Notes: a model not told the origin generated them from the sequence alone. DNA of 32,471 bases from Saccoglossus kowalevskii (GCF_000003605.2 NW_003114469.1:119991-152461); one strand, 5' to 3'. Numbered from the stretch's first letter, positions 11,243 to 22,715 are shown. Numbers and translations: made by a program.

Positions 11243-13905
11243 ATGGCGTCCAATGTGCTGATCGCACTGTCCATAGCTATAGGAATCTTTTTTGTTTTCA
11301 CTGGTAGCTTGAAGGTCACGCCTGCACTTAATAAGCAGATACACGATGAACTCGTGAGTATTGTTGAATCGTGATAGAATTTTACGCACTTTCAATGGCG
11401 AATGTTATTCTGTCGTACATCGTTTTATGAAAAGCGCCCTCCCCGTCGACCCAAACAAAATTCTAATTTTAAAATTCCCACGTGAAATAGCAAGGTTGAT
11501 TTTACTAGTAGATTGCATTTCATTCGCTCATTATATATGTGTTGACAGTCATTTTTTAAGCAATATAGCATCCTAGATTCAAAACTGCAAAACACAGCAA
11601 AGAATCCAGCGCAGGACTAGAATAAACAGCATACATACAGCATGTAGTATTCAACTACTGTTTTAACAGTTTTTTGACGGAAACATCAAATTATCCTGAC
11701 ATGTAGGCGTGAGTAGCGCCCTCTCAGACCGTATGGCATCAGACCTCACTAACGCCTGACAGAATAGTGTATGTCTCACCGGCAGGATCAATACTGACCC
11801 AATACTGCAAATTCGCAAAGTTCACGCCTTTTTCAATGAGTTCAATGAATTTTCATTTTTGTGGTCATGGTAACACCGTCAATCAAAGCCGTGTTTGCAT
11901 CATCGGCAAAAATCACAGACCGTTTTCAACAAAATGATAAACATTAGGCGGAAATTTGAAATATTGAATTAGTATTTTTAGAAATGCAAATGCTTGCTTT
12001 TTCACATTTTTGCGCGACTTCTTAAATTCATGCATAATCTTAGTCACATAACACAATTTGTTGCATCCTAATCTTATAATTCTTTGCGATATTTATCTAC
12101 CATCATTATTTATTAATAATGAAGCCCGACATTTATTTGGTAGTCCTATGATGCATCTCTTTTATATTTCATAGAGGAATTAGCTTGATGAGATGCATCA
12201 TGGGAGTACCACCATTTTGAGATGCATCATGAGAGTACTGCTATGTTGAGGTGCATTATTTTCAGATGCACCATGGGAGTATAACCATGTTGAAATGTAT
12301 CATGGGAGTGCCACCATGTTAACATGCATCATGGGAGTACAACCATGTTGAGATGCATCATGAGAGAATCACCATGTTAAAGTGCATCATGGGAGTACCA
12401 CATGTCTAGAGGCACCATGGGAGTAATGTCTTGTTGTAGAACTAATTCATTAATTAACTAGTTTTTAACCAATTTGTGTAATCACTAACATACATGAACT
12501 GACGTTACATGAAACTTTTCTTTCTCAAAGTAATAATTCCATGAATATTTTGATCATGGATAATCATTTAATTATCACCCTTTAAAGCTAGGGAGTCATC
12601 ACTTGCACATTCGGCTGAAAGTGTCTGTGTTTACAAACAAGCATCTACCCATGAGCCTTCACATTTTCAGTGCACGTTGTTATTGTTGTTCAGCACTCCC
12701 GCTCATGCTAATTATATAATTCATTATGATCCACTCATTTTTTTTTCTTGCAGAGAAAAGATTTTGGTAAATATGCCAGAGATTTCCCGTTGAGACAGTA
12801 CACTGGATGGAAACCCAAGTCTAAACTTTACATGAAGACTATTGGATGGTTTGAAGTGATATGTGGTGCAGTACTGGTATTTTTACCAAGCTCTAAACTT
12901 AAAAACCTTGCAAACTTGATACTACTAGGAATAATTACAGGTGAGACAACATCCTTGATATTTTAGATGATTTATTAATGAATTATTAGTTATGGAAATT
13001 ATTAATATATATATACATAATAATATCTGCCAAGTACTATTTGGTTAACTTTTGGTTGAAAAATGATGCTATTATTCGCTTTTAAACATGTCAGTTTATC
13101 ATATTATTATTATACATCTGTCACCGTAACGCCATACGTTACAGCGTGCCGTAATTTTGCGGTATTTTACGGGGTATTTTCATCCTACCATATTAGGAAA
13201 TGCTATTTCCAAATATTGAATGATTACACGCGTAAGCGTCTTCTAATAATAAAAACAAACATGGCTGCCACAAGGGTTTGACCGGACTCCATACAAGGAA
13301 GTTCGCTGATTTCGGCATTCCCATAATGTATCCTTGGTAGAAAAAGAAGTATAATAATAAGGTTATTACGAAGATACCTCAAAGTATGCACTCAGACAGT
13401 ATGCTGTCGCATCGACCTCTGCTGCGCGTCGGTCGATACTGCCGCTGTACTGTCTTCGTGCATACTTTGAGGTATTTTCGTAATAACCTTATAATATTGT
13501 CAGTACCTTGGTTCTGTATTGTATGTATGAATTAATTTAACAATGCTAGTCTATGTTAGTTTTGTTCTTCTCAAAATTATTTGGTGGGTTTCTTTATTGC
13601 TAATTTATTCATTTGTCGCAGCTTGATTAAACCACAGTGAATATGTAAAGTTTAAGGCTGGATCTATTGTTTTTACCACTAACCAGTTAATTTAAAAAAT
13701 AGTGAATATGCCTGCAACATCAAATACACTAACATTATTGTTTTACATGATCTGATTTACTACAGGTGCAATCTACACCCACCATATTATAGGAGATCCT
13801 ATCGCAAAGTCCACTGGTGCCATTATTTTCTGGCTATTACTGGTCACTAGGTTTATAATTGCTGTTAAATTCCAACCCAAGGAACGAAAGTTAAAGTCAC
13901 GATAG
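11243..13905 (+). CDS. TMEM35A: TMEM35A / NACHO (nicotinic acetylcholine receptor chaperone)
   Basis: Three exons, 11243-11353, 12754-12940 and 13766-13905, give a 145-residue protein, with intron 1 in phase 0 and intron 2 in phase 1. Human TMEM35A is about 167 residues. Family-typical stretches are GIFFVFTGSLKVTP, the GWFEVICGAVLVFLP segment, NLANLILLGIITG and HHIIGDP. Four hydrophobic segments lie at about residues 4-21, 66-82, 88-105 and 116-134. The C-terminus KLKSR fits a KxKxx COPI-dependent ER retrieval signal. Family knowledge: TMEM35A/NACHO is an ER membrane chaperone that promotes assembly and surface expression of alpha7 and other nicotinic receptors. The start at 11243 gives the family-like MASNVLIALS; an upstream in-frame Met at 11090 would add an unrelated 51 residues. 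Intron 1 holds a 30-bp minisatellite and a MITE, intron 2 a foldback element. AATAAA lies 34 bp past the stop. Confidence 0.95.
12141..12425 (+). repeat. Degenerate 30-bp minisatellite in TMEM35A intron 1
   Basis: About eight or nine units have the core GATGCATCATGGGAGTACCA followed by CCATGTT. A reverse-orientation copy (TAGTCCTATGATGCATCTC) sits just upstream at 12141-12159, so the start of the array can fold back. Units differ by single substitutions and small indels. Confidence 0.85.
12586..12710. mobile_element. piggyBac-like MITE copy (diverged), TMEM35A intron 1
   Basis: TTAA at 12582-12585 is followed by AGCTAGGGAGTCATCACTTG, matching the right terminus, read inward, of the better-preserved copy at 25439-25591 (AGCAGGGGAGTCGTCACCTG). 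The internal TTTACAAACAAGCATCTACC also matches that copy. The right end is eroded and its position approximate. It ends about 40 bp upstream of the exon 2 acceptor. Confidence 0.5.
13357..13492. mobile_element. Near-complete palindromic foldback MITE, TMEM35A intron 2
   Basis: The left arm begins ATAAGGTTATTACGAAGATA and the right arm, on the opposite strand, ATAAGGTTATTACGAAAATA. Pairing continues through CCTCAAAGTATGCAC and GACAGTA almost to the centre near GCTGCGCGTC. With about 60-bp arms and a very short loop, the transcript can form a long hairpin. No reading frame and no clear target-site duplication. Confidence 0.75.
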
Positions 13906-13938
13906 AGTGCCATGATGTTACACAATGTAATAGCTGGC

Positions 13939-13944
13939 AATAAA
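13939..13944 (+). terminator. Candidate polyadenylation signal for TMEM35A
   Basis: A canonical AATAAA lies 34 bp downstream of the TAG stop. It would give a very short 3' UTR. In an AT-rich background this hexamer is common, so the call is tentative. Confidence 0.35.
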
Positions 13945-13947
13945 AAA

Positions 13948-14105
13948 TGGGTTAAATCATAGTAAAGGTCAAATCATTAGTGAAAGTTCAAGTGTCAAAT
14001 CATAGTGAATGACATTTTTAGAGTCAAATTATTAGTGAAATGTTAAGTGTCAAATCATAGTAAATGAAATTCCCAGGGTCAAATCATAGTGAAGGATCTG
14101 ATCAG
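13948..14105 (+). repeat. Degenerate tandem repeat with core GTCAAATCATAGTGAA
   Basis: About six cores, near 13951, 13968, 13996, 14021, 14049 and 14078, are separated by variable spacers, giving irregular units of about 17-29 bp. It lies immediately after TMEM35A and may be in or just past its 3' UTR. Confidence 0.75.
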
Positions 14106-15395
14106 AGAGGTTTTATCTGAGTAAGATAATTGTGTAAATTTGTAATTGTTGTTGGTCGACCATTAAAATTTAGTTTAAAACTATAATTGAAGGAAAAGCA
14201 AAATTTAATAGGTCTTCTCCAAATCTGAAGTTTTCAATTGTCATCTCCTTGCCACTATGAATAGAATGAATATTCACAGTGTTCTGTTTGTAAATAATTT
14301 TATATTAATTAAAAGATAATTTTAAAGTTCGTTGATTGCAATGTGAAATTTAAATAACTCTTTTTCAGTATGAATTATATGCACCTTTTGTATGTTCGAG
14401 TTCCCTCACTCCCCCTCCCCCTCCTCCTCCTCCCTACTTCACTCACTGGCAATTCTATAGCCATATCAGCAATTTATAAACAAAGTCAAAATCCAATTTC
14501 TAGTACGTCATTTCAAAATCACCTTTTAATCATGTCATTGTGGCAATATATTTACCGGTATCCCTTATCAATACACAAAATAAATACATATAAAAATTTC
14601 CACATTTTTAAAAACTTTGAATCTTATTCTAGTAATATATTTCATTTGGTCTAAAAAAGAAATTATAGAAAAATGCAATAATGTTGAAAATATTGATGAG
14701 TCAAATTATGGAATTTGAATAATTGTGTGCAATCCTTCTGCAATCTTACATATTGACATGTTTGGGAACATAGTTTGTTTCGGCTTTCTAAAAACTTCTA
14801 CAGATGTCAGCTACTGTGAAGACTAATTTGCATACTGTGAATCATGGCAATATTCTCTAATACAATGTACTTGTCAGTCAGATGTTTCAGATTTTAGTTG
14901 GATGGGGGGCAATTTATTAATATATCCTCCATCATAAAAAATGAGAAATCTCAAATTACTCTGATTAGAAATGTTTTTCATGTATACAGTGCAACTATGC
15001 AATGTTTTTAATTACAGTTTGAATGATTACATTTTATATACATTAAGAGATAGAATTGTACTTTCATGATTGGGTGAAAAATGTTTTATTGTCGATTTTT
15101 AAATAAACAATTTGCCATTCACATTAGATATGCTTGATCGAATTACTTTCACATGCACACTAGCTTACATGAAATATACCTAGCAATCTCACAAATATTT
15201 GGTAGATATTTAGAAGAATTTTTGATTAACTATGTCGAACTGAATGCAAAACAGAGTAGAAACTTTCTAAAATCGCACACATTCGTTTTTAATCAACTGA
15301 ATAAGTTCTTTTTAGCATACAAACCAAAAATTACATTAATTGTATGCTTTTTCGTAAACATATTGGTTATTTAGACAATGGACACATGCCACTCA
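14106..15395. other. Gene-free AT-rich interval
   Basis: I see no coding exon in either strand. A pyrimidine-rich tract (TCCCTCACTCCCCCTCC, then CTCCTCCTCC) lies at about 14400-14440. The rest is unremarkable AT-rich sequence, and the reading frames in it show no family-like composition. Confidence 0.5.
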
Positions 15396-15690
15396 CTTAA
15401 AAGGCATTAGTCACTGTGCCACAAGATATATGGGTCTCATATAAACAAATATGGCCGCTTTGACTGTTGAGCAGATCAACGAGTACACTGAGACATTACC
15501 AAGCTTTAATTATGTGTTTTCTATGGGATTGGAAGGTATCAAAGGAGTCACCGGCGGTAATTAGTGTGAGTCGCACCCAGGTCAAACCTCATACTTGTGA
15601 TTTACATTTGAAGAGTGCATTGGATTGTGGGAAAATCAATGTTTATCAACACAAATGTCGCACATGAGCAGTGCGACGACTACTGCCCTT
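15396..15690. mobile_element. Possible MITE enclosing a small ORF
   Basis: CTTAAAAGGCATTAGTCACT at the left and, on the opposite strand at the right, CTTAAAGGGCAGTAGTCGTC are similar inverted termini (17 of the first 24 positions by eye). A third copy of the terminus, CTTAAAGGGCGGCAGTCGTC, occurs at about 21264-21283. Three occurrences of the same end-like motif support a transposon terminus. No convincing target-site duplication was found. Confidence 0.4.
15451..15564 (+). CDS. Small unassigned ORF (37 codons) inside the possible MITE
   Basis: ATGGCCGCTTTGACTGTTGA begins a frame reading MAALTVEQINEYTETLPSFN, then YVFSMGLEGIKGVTGGN and a TAG. Codon composition and GC are more coding-like than the surroundings. 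GCG|GTAATT near the end could be a splice donor, so this could be a first exon or a captured gene fragment. The N-terminus faintly recalls calmodulin-type EF-hand entry helices (LTxEQIxEYxE), but no calcium loop follows. No function assigned. Confidence 0.25.
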   Translation: MAALTVEQINEYTETLPSFNYVFSMGLEGIKGVTGGN

Positions 15691-16940
15691 TAAGCAGAGT
15701 TTGCTACTAATTGAGCAAATTTCATAGTAACGCATTGAATCATAAATGGACAAAGAACAGATACTATAGAAATTATCAAACATTTGATTGATGGTTCATA
15801 ACAACAGCGATACGACCAGTATCTCACTACAAAGCATATATTGTATTCATCATCTTGTGGGATAGTCTTGTGAATAAGTGGTTGGTATGACAACATACTC
15901 TGTGTCCCATGATTTTTTTCTTCTTTTCTTCTGTTGTTCTAAATAGTGACCTCTAACACTAGTTCTGATTTGTTGCTGGTTTTGCAAGACTAGAACATGA
16001 TTTGCATATAGATACTGTAAAATACTTCGCTATTTTCGCTAAACGATCATACTGCGCATTATGAAAAGGTTTAATAATTTTATTGACCAAAAGCAACCTG
16101 TTATTTCAGTTTGAATTTGTGAAACTCACATAACTTTTGTAATCAAAGAAAGCTTAGAAAGAACTCCCGTGTGCTGAGAGTATTTGGAGACGCATTAAAA
16201 TTAATTCAAAATTTAAGATTTGCCTCTCAACCGAGAAACTTGGCAACTAATATTTGTCTGCTATTTGAGATGTGCAACATGAAAACGGTTCTTGAGATAT
16301 CTGTGGAACAGACAGACACAGGGAGTAAAAAATGAAGAGATTTGTATGCTTGTGTCTAACAAGAACAAGTTTTATTTACAGACTTTTGAATACACTAACT
16401 AAAAATACAATATGTACAAATTAGAAATAAACAAAACACATTTAATCCAATAAATCCATTAAATGTAATTGCTTACTTATTCTGTTCCCTGTAACAGGAT
16501 TTAAATTTCTGAGGTGACAAGAATTTATTATATCATTTTTCATATATGATATTGTAATTGCATTCATAATTATTTATAAATTGTACACACGATTGTAAAC
16601 AATTTGCCACCAAGATGGTTGAAAACTAGACTCATTTAAATAAATTAAAATAATTAAATAAAATGTGCAAAGTTTCCACAATATATTGCAAAAAAAACAT
16701 ATTTTCTTTATATAATACCCCTAAATCTATTTAAAGCATATTTGTTTCAGTATTTATTGATATATTTGTATAGCAGGTTCATTTTTGAAAAAATTCATGC
16801 AATGGAAAACAAAACTTGTTTAAATGAAAAAGGGGATATTGAAAATGTATACATTTCAATAATATATTTAGATGGTGCACTACATAATACAAAAATGTAC
16901 TTATGAAAAGTTGCATATCTAGAGAATGAAAAGTGATATA
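15691..16940. other. Gene-free interval
   Basis: This holds one solo copy of a MITE-like terminus (TACTGTAAAATACTTCGCTA at about 16013-16032, shared with the element at 29499) and a retroelement 3'-tail copy at 16283-16320. The rest is AT-rich sequence with no supported gene. Confidence 0.5.
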
Positions 16941-17486
16941 AACAAGCAGCCTGTCGGCTTACATAGCTCCGCTGTTAGCAATGCACATTTCAATTAAAGA
17001 ACTGAAGATATCATTAGAAAATGAACAATATGTATAGTATCAAAGCAATCGGACTTACAGTTTTTAACAAGAAGTCGAAAATATCACTTTCTATCAAAAA
17101 TGACCAAAATATTCACCAAAATTAGAGAATTGAAGATATCATCATAAAATGAACAAATCTGAGAGAGGTCCACATGTAGTACCTATATGTATACCGGTAA
17201 TATCAAAGCAATTGGACTTGTGGTTATTAACAAGAAGTCGAAAATATAACTTTTTACCAAAAATGACAAAAATATTCACCAAAAATAGAGAATTAGAGAT
17301 TTTGACATGAAATGAACAAATCTGAGAAAGAACCATCCAAGGTACCTGTACTTGCATATCAAATTTGAAAACATTCTGACTTGCGGTTTCGAAGAAGAAG
17401 TTGAAAATGTAAAGTTGACGACAACGGACAATCAGTAATATGAACAGCTTCGCTGTGTCGACTTTGTCGACAGAGAAGCTAAAAAA
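16941..17486 (+). mobile_element. pearl/HINE-like non-autonomous element, copy B
   Basis: The most complete copy. The head is AACAAGCAGCCTGTCGGCTT followed by ACATAGCTCCGCTGTTAGC. The core has about 150-bp tandem units with the landmarks AACAAGAAGTCGAAAATAT and AATGAACAAATCTGAGA. The tail is ACAACGGACAATCAGTAATA, then a hairpin at 17446-17480 (arms AGCTTCGCTGTGTCGAC and GTCGACAGAGAAGCT) and CTAA. Copy A lacks about 35 bp of the head. The Helentron-derived class is inferred from architecture alone. Confidence 0.6.
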
Positions 17487-17898
17487 CTGTAAATTGCATT
17501 CTCCTATATTTGTGGAGCTCTTTCATCTGGAGCATAATACTGTTTGCATTGACTTCCCATTTAATATCTACTTGTAGTACTATATTTCACAATAATGACC
17601 TTAATATGTTGTCTTGTGAGCATATTTGACTGTATGATAAAGGTGTTAACACCATCTACACCAATATGTCACCTGAATAAATTCTACAACAAGGTAAGTC
17701 GTTGTAATGAGTGTGATCTATATCCGAAGTATTGCATTCATTAACATTTCCACACCATTACCAGCATCAATCAATGCTGATTGACCCACCACTGGCGATG
17801 AAGAATGACAGCATTGGATGTGAAAACCACTACATCCATCCACAACCTGATTCTAAAGTGACCCACTGTCTAAGACAATGTGTATCATCATGGCACTG

Positions 17899-19503
17899 TC
17901 ACTGCGTCTTTAACTTGTATTCCTTGTATTGGGATTTAACAGCAATTATAAACCTAGTGAACAGTAATAGCCAGAAAATAATGGCACCAGTGGACTTTGC
18001 GATAGGGTCTCCTATAATATGGTGGGTGTATATTGCACCTGTAGGAAAAAAAATAAAAGTCAGATTCTGTAAAACAAAAAAATATTCAGTGAGTGTAATT
18101 TTAGATTTGACGGATTCATAAAGTTTTAAAATCACTAGTTTGTAAAGAAAAACAAAATTATTATATTTTACATATTCATTGTCTTTTAATTATGTTGCTA
18201 TTTATATAGTTGACGTCAACAGACACTGGTAATTTGTATTAATTTAAGCTGCAAGAGTGACTAATAATAATTCTGAAAATAAACACATGCATCCTTTGCC
18301 AAAATCAACCATTGTTAGTACAACTCGTAGACCATAAACTTGAAAACTCAATGAAAAAAGGTTGGCAGTATGTGATTTAACACTACAGTGATTTGATTTG
18401 ATCTGTCCTGTGGTGATACACATGTAATAATCAAAATATAATTTTGTACTGAAAATGACAAATGTATTTATCAAAAAAATGAAAATAATAATATTGTCAC
18501 GAAATGAATAAATCTGAAAAAGGTACATGTACACCCAAGTATCACAACAATCAGCCTGGTAGTTTTCTAGAAGGTGAAGTTTTTTACAAAAAAAAATGAC
18601 ATAACTATCCACTATAAATAAAGTATTGATGATTTTGTCACAAAATGAACAAATTTCACAAGGGTATATCAAGTATTAAAGCAATGAACCGGGTAGTTTT
18701 CAGGAAAAAATATATTATTTCTTACCAAAAAACATCACTAAAAACAAAGATTTAATGATGTTGTCATGAAAATTTACAAATCTGACTGAGGTATCCCATG
18801 GTACCCAAGTGTCATTTATGAAAGTATTTGAGTTGGTGGTTTTCAAGAAGAAGTCAAAAATATAATTTTAAACTAACTATATGGCAAAATTATTACAAAA
18901 AATAAAGAATTATTGGTATCATTTATCAAATCAGTTAGGTTGATAACTCTCAAGTAGAAGTAGAACATGTTATTGTTGATTGGCGGATGGCGAATGAACA
19001 ACAGGCACTTACTCTACTCTGTCATCTTCAGTGATGGTAGAGCTAAAATTATAAATTATGATTGTAAAACAAATACATTTATTAAGAGATCCCAAATACT
19101 GACAATGTCAATATGATCACCTGACATTTCAGAAATCAATTGCATCACTTTTTAACCAAAAATGAACAAAACAGTATTAATTCGCAAATATTTCTTTGAA
19201 ATATGTATTCACGTATTGCAGGTCTTTGATATATTTTCATATTTTCCATAAACTACTAATCAACGGCCAACATCTAAAAGATGAAGATGTTATTTCTCCT
19301 GTAATTATTCCTAGTAGTATCAAGTTTGCAAGGTTTTTAGGTTTAGAGCTTGGTAAAAATACCAGTACTGCACCACATATCACTTCAAACCATCCTATAG
19401 TCTTCATGTAAAGTTTAGACTTGGGTTTCCATCCAGTGTAAAGTTTCCATCTTGTGTACTGCTTTAACAGGAAATCTTTGGCATATTCACCAAAATTTTC
19501 ACT
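17899..19503 (-). pseudogene. Inverted, 5'-truncated second copy of TMEM35A (exons 2 and 3)
   Basis: Exon 2 copy at 19299-19503 and exon 3 copy at 17899-18038 (same 140-nt length as the intact gene, with its own TGA). Similarity to TMEM35A continues at least 30 bp past the stop (GTGCCATGATG.TACACA), so this is a genomic duplication and not a processed pseudogene. Three defects are visible. No exon 1 can be found upstream. The exon 2 donor is changed from G|GTGAG to G|GAGAA, so the frame reads on into intron to a stop at 19237. An 18-bp insertion adds six residues near YTRWKLYTGWK. The C-terminus KLKTQ still fits KxKxx. The intron, larger than the parent's, contains a diverged repeat array. 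An alternative donor or new first exon could rescue it, but I see none. Confidence 0.85.
18430..19047 (+). mobile_element. pearl/HINE-like element, diverged copy C, in the TMEM35A-copy intron
   Basis: Three to four degenerate units carry the same landmarks as copies A and B: TTACCAAAAA, TGTCACAAAATGAACAAAT, GGTAGTTTTC and AAGAAGTCAAAAATATAATTT. The tail GGATGGCGAATGAACAACA is followed by a weak hairpin and AGAGCTAA. It is clearly older than copies A and B. Confidence 0.5.
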
Positions 19504-22500
19504 CTGCAAAAAAAAAAATGGGTATAGTTTTGAGGTCATATTAGCAACTGGTTGGAAAGAAAAAAATGAGGACAACATTCTTATTTTTATCCTATCATAA
19601 AAAACTTATTTCTTTCAAACTGAAAGCATTTAGGGAACACAAAATATGGTTTTAACCAAACACTGGTGTTGTCAAGTTTTGTCAGCATCCAAAAAATTAG
19701 TTTTGTTCATTATAGTTGCTTCTATGAAATATTAAAAGGCCACTGTCAACAGAACTGCACATGCATCATTGTGGATTTTTGGCTTCGCAGCCAGTTGGAA
19801 GAGTTCTTTTGCCTAAAAATTCCTTAAATTTTTGTAAAATGCCTAATAATCTCCCTGGGCCTACCAGAAAGGTAATGGCCATGCATTGCAGATTAATACT
19901 TCCCATAGAAGAAGAGATCACCAAGGTCTGAGTGATAATCTTTTTAGTCGTCAATTTCATCTAGATGTGATTAGTGAGTGGGGATCTAAATCATGATGTC
20001 ATTTGCGTATTATATTCAGAAGAGTGCCACCTAAGCATTATGTTAAAATTTGTCATGTTCAAACTTTTGAAATAAGAATAAAATGAATGGTAATGAATGT
20101 TTAATGTTCATTTCTCATATTTTAAATTTAAATTCTAATATTTTAACATGCTTTCTCATATGTTAAATTTAAATACTCATATTTTAAATTGGAATGCTTA
20201 TAATTTAATGTTCCAATTTTAATTACAGCTCTAATCACACACCATAGGCAGTATATATATATTCAGTCATCGCCCACTCAACACAGCCATGCATCGCATG
20301 GATATAGCAAAATGAGATGGATGTGCGCAGCAAATAGATGCGCATTGTTTTGAATCAAACAGATGAACCAAACGCAAACTAATAACTGCAAGAACTTCGA
20401 TTTATCCGAAATTACTTCGAATTTTGGCTCAATTAAATAAAATATCGTGTAAGTGGAATTGATGTTATGATATTGCTGGTGAACGCATGCGCATTCCGCG
20501 ATTGTGCCTAACCCGTCCACCTCATTTCGCCAAGGTGCGGTGTTGTTTGGACATATAAATTGTTTTGATCGCATTTGAAAATAGAAACATACTTTAACAG
20601 AAATAACAAACTTCGGCCTTTGGAGAATTGTGAATTAACAACGACCAAAAATTCATTAAAATACTACATGCTTCATACACATAAGTTTTCAAATAAAATA
20701 AAGCTATTAACCCTACAGTGGGATAATCCTAAATATTTTTTTTCCTATTAATCTTTTAACATCTTAATTTATTTTTTATCTTTATCATAGTTTAGTTGAT
20801 TTAGCTGCTGTATTTTGTATGATTTTATTTTATTTACCATACTGTGCCATCTGATGGTTACTGCCACTACATATGGGAAATTATCGAGAAGCTATCAAAT
20901 GATATATCCAATAATATTTGAAGTACAATGATCATAAACAACAATTTGTAACAATGTAACAAATATACAGTACAATTATATTTTTTTATGTTTTACTGTA
21001 GATTTTAAGCTTAAATGTTTTTTGTTTTATTTTAAATTTATGCATAATTTAACAAGCAAATAAAGACACAACGAAGAAAAACAATGATAACAAACAAATA
21101 GAGGTTAATTTTGGAACGTTTGGTCAAAATGTTCTAGAATTATGAAAACCATCTCGTTATAATGAGAATACAACCACATAATAACGGAATACGTATTTTT
21201 CCTTGATGGGGGGAAAAACGATCTAGTCGCTTATTGGGGGGTTTCAAGCGCATGGGGAAATTAGCCGCGGAACTTAAAGGGCGGCAGTCGTCGCACCGCG
21301 TCCTGTTCGGTATGGGACTCATAGCGACGTATACAACGCGTGTAAAATACATTGTTTATTTACATGAAATTCGAGCACGCGCTGCGCTACGACCACCGCG
21401 CTTTAAGTACGTTACTCGCATACCGCTGTATAGTTGGTAATTTGAATGTCTGAGTAGTCTGTGCATCACATGACGTCTTCCTGGAGCCGTCATCGTGAAC
21501 ATACAATGTACCTTGATTATCTATTCACACTCATTCATTACTTTTTTTTCTATAAAACGCAAAACACTATTTTTAAATTTAAGAAGATGTGATACGGTTT
21601 CACAAAAACATTGAGAATGTTCTTATTTGTTGTACATTTGCAGATTATTCTAATATAAACTATTATCAATTAATAACTGTTCAATTAAAGTCTTTGGAAT
21701 TTGTTGAAGATTATGCAAATATGAGATTGGTTATTGCTATACAAGTCATGTATGGGAAAACATGTAGAATTTTTTTTATAATTGTGATTTATGCTGATTA
21801 CGGAGTTGATATACATGTGACTTAATAATGAGCATTTTTTTGAAACGCGAGATAATGACACAATACGTCTGGGTAGGATAACGGTCCTCTTTGTAACGAT
21901 ACGCCGAGTACTAGTAGTTACAGTGATTCTCCGTACGCTATTTTTTTGGCTTATATTACGTGTTCACACATGAAATCTGCTCGCCTGTTTAGAACCCAAT
22001 AACGATTTTGATGATGTTTGTGGTACTTACATTTACGACTGTTTTGATTTACAGCGACTTTCACCGTCTCTAGAAATATTAATCAAAATATGACTTTTTT
22101 TAACCAAAACGGCATTACATCTAATTATAGATTAATACATTCTTACAACATTGGCAAAACACGAAGCGATCTAACACATAAACACGGGATAATTTATAAC
22201 TATGACATACTTGTTCATTTCACTATTGATTCAAAATAATAGAAATGCCATGAAAAAAGTCAAACAAGATGATAAGTTCATTTCGTTTACATGTGTCATA
22301 CTTGAAACAAATAAGCGCTAATATTTCAAATAATTCTCAGAAAAGTAATTATTATTATTATTCACCAAAAAATATGTTTTTTCCGAGCAAATTTCGAGTT
22401 TTCGTAATGACAAATAAAACCACAGAAAACGCATGTCACATAAAAAACATTTTGGGTTCAAAAGTTCAACAACAAAAAACAACATGTACCCAGAATGCAT

Positions 22501-22715
22501 TTCTTCGGAATTGTGAATAATATGAACTCTTTACCGGTGTACGTAAATTTGTCACCAGCCTTGGACATATTAAAATTCATCTAGGCTTGATTGGAGGAAC
22601 GCTATAAATATTAATTAGACTACTTGGAAATATTCTCACCATGTGTACACACTATTGTTCTTTTAGTAGTTTTGCAAGTTAAGACCAACGCTAGGCATCA
22701 GTCTAAATGTTCTAT
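19504..22715. other. Gene-free interval with AT-rich tandem stretch and CG-rich block
   Basis: No exon is supported. At about 20112-20225 a degenerate repeat of TCTCATATTTTAAATTTAAA occurs. At about 21230-21425 there is an unusually CpG-rich block containing the terminus CTTAAAGGGCGGCAGTCGTC, probably part of a DNA transposon extending rightward. Elsewhere the sequence is AT-rich and the frames look random. Confidence 0.5.

Noticed and set aside
11090..11374. A longer TMEM35A start at the upstream in-frame Met (11090)
   Set aside because: The extra 51 residues are unrelated to the family, whereas MASNVLIALS at 11243 matches the expected N-terminus. The exon also ends at the 11353 donor, not at the downstream stop.
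15451..15564. Calmodulin-type EF-hand protein
   Set aside because: Only the LTxEQIxEY entry-helix resemblance is present; the calcium-binding loop residues do not follow.
17732..18121. 129-codon plus-strand reading frame
   Set aside because: It is antisense to exon 3 of the TMEM35A duplicate and owes its openness to that coding sequence; no motif of its own.
17899..19503. Processed (retro-) pseudogene of TMEM35A
   Set aside because: The two exons are still separated by an intron with an acceptor at each exon, and similarity extends past the stop without a poly-A tract, so it is a DNA-level duplication.
15664..21290. The two CTTAAAGGGC..CAGTCGTC motifs as the two ends of one large transposon
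   Set aside because: Their orientation points outward relative to each other, so they cannot be the paired termini of a single element between them.
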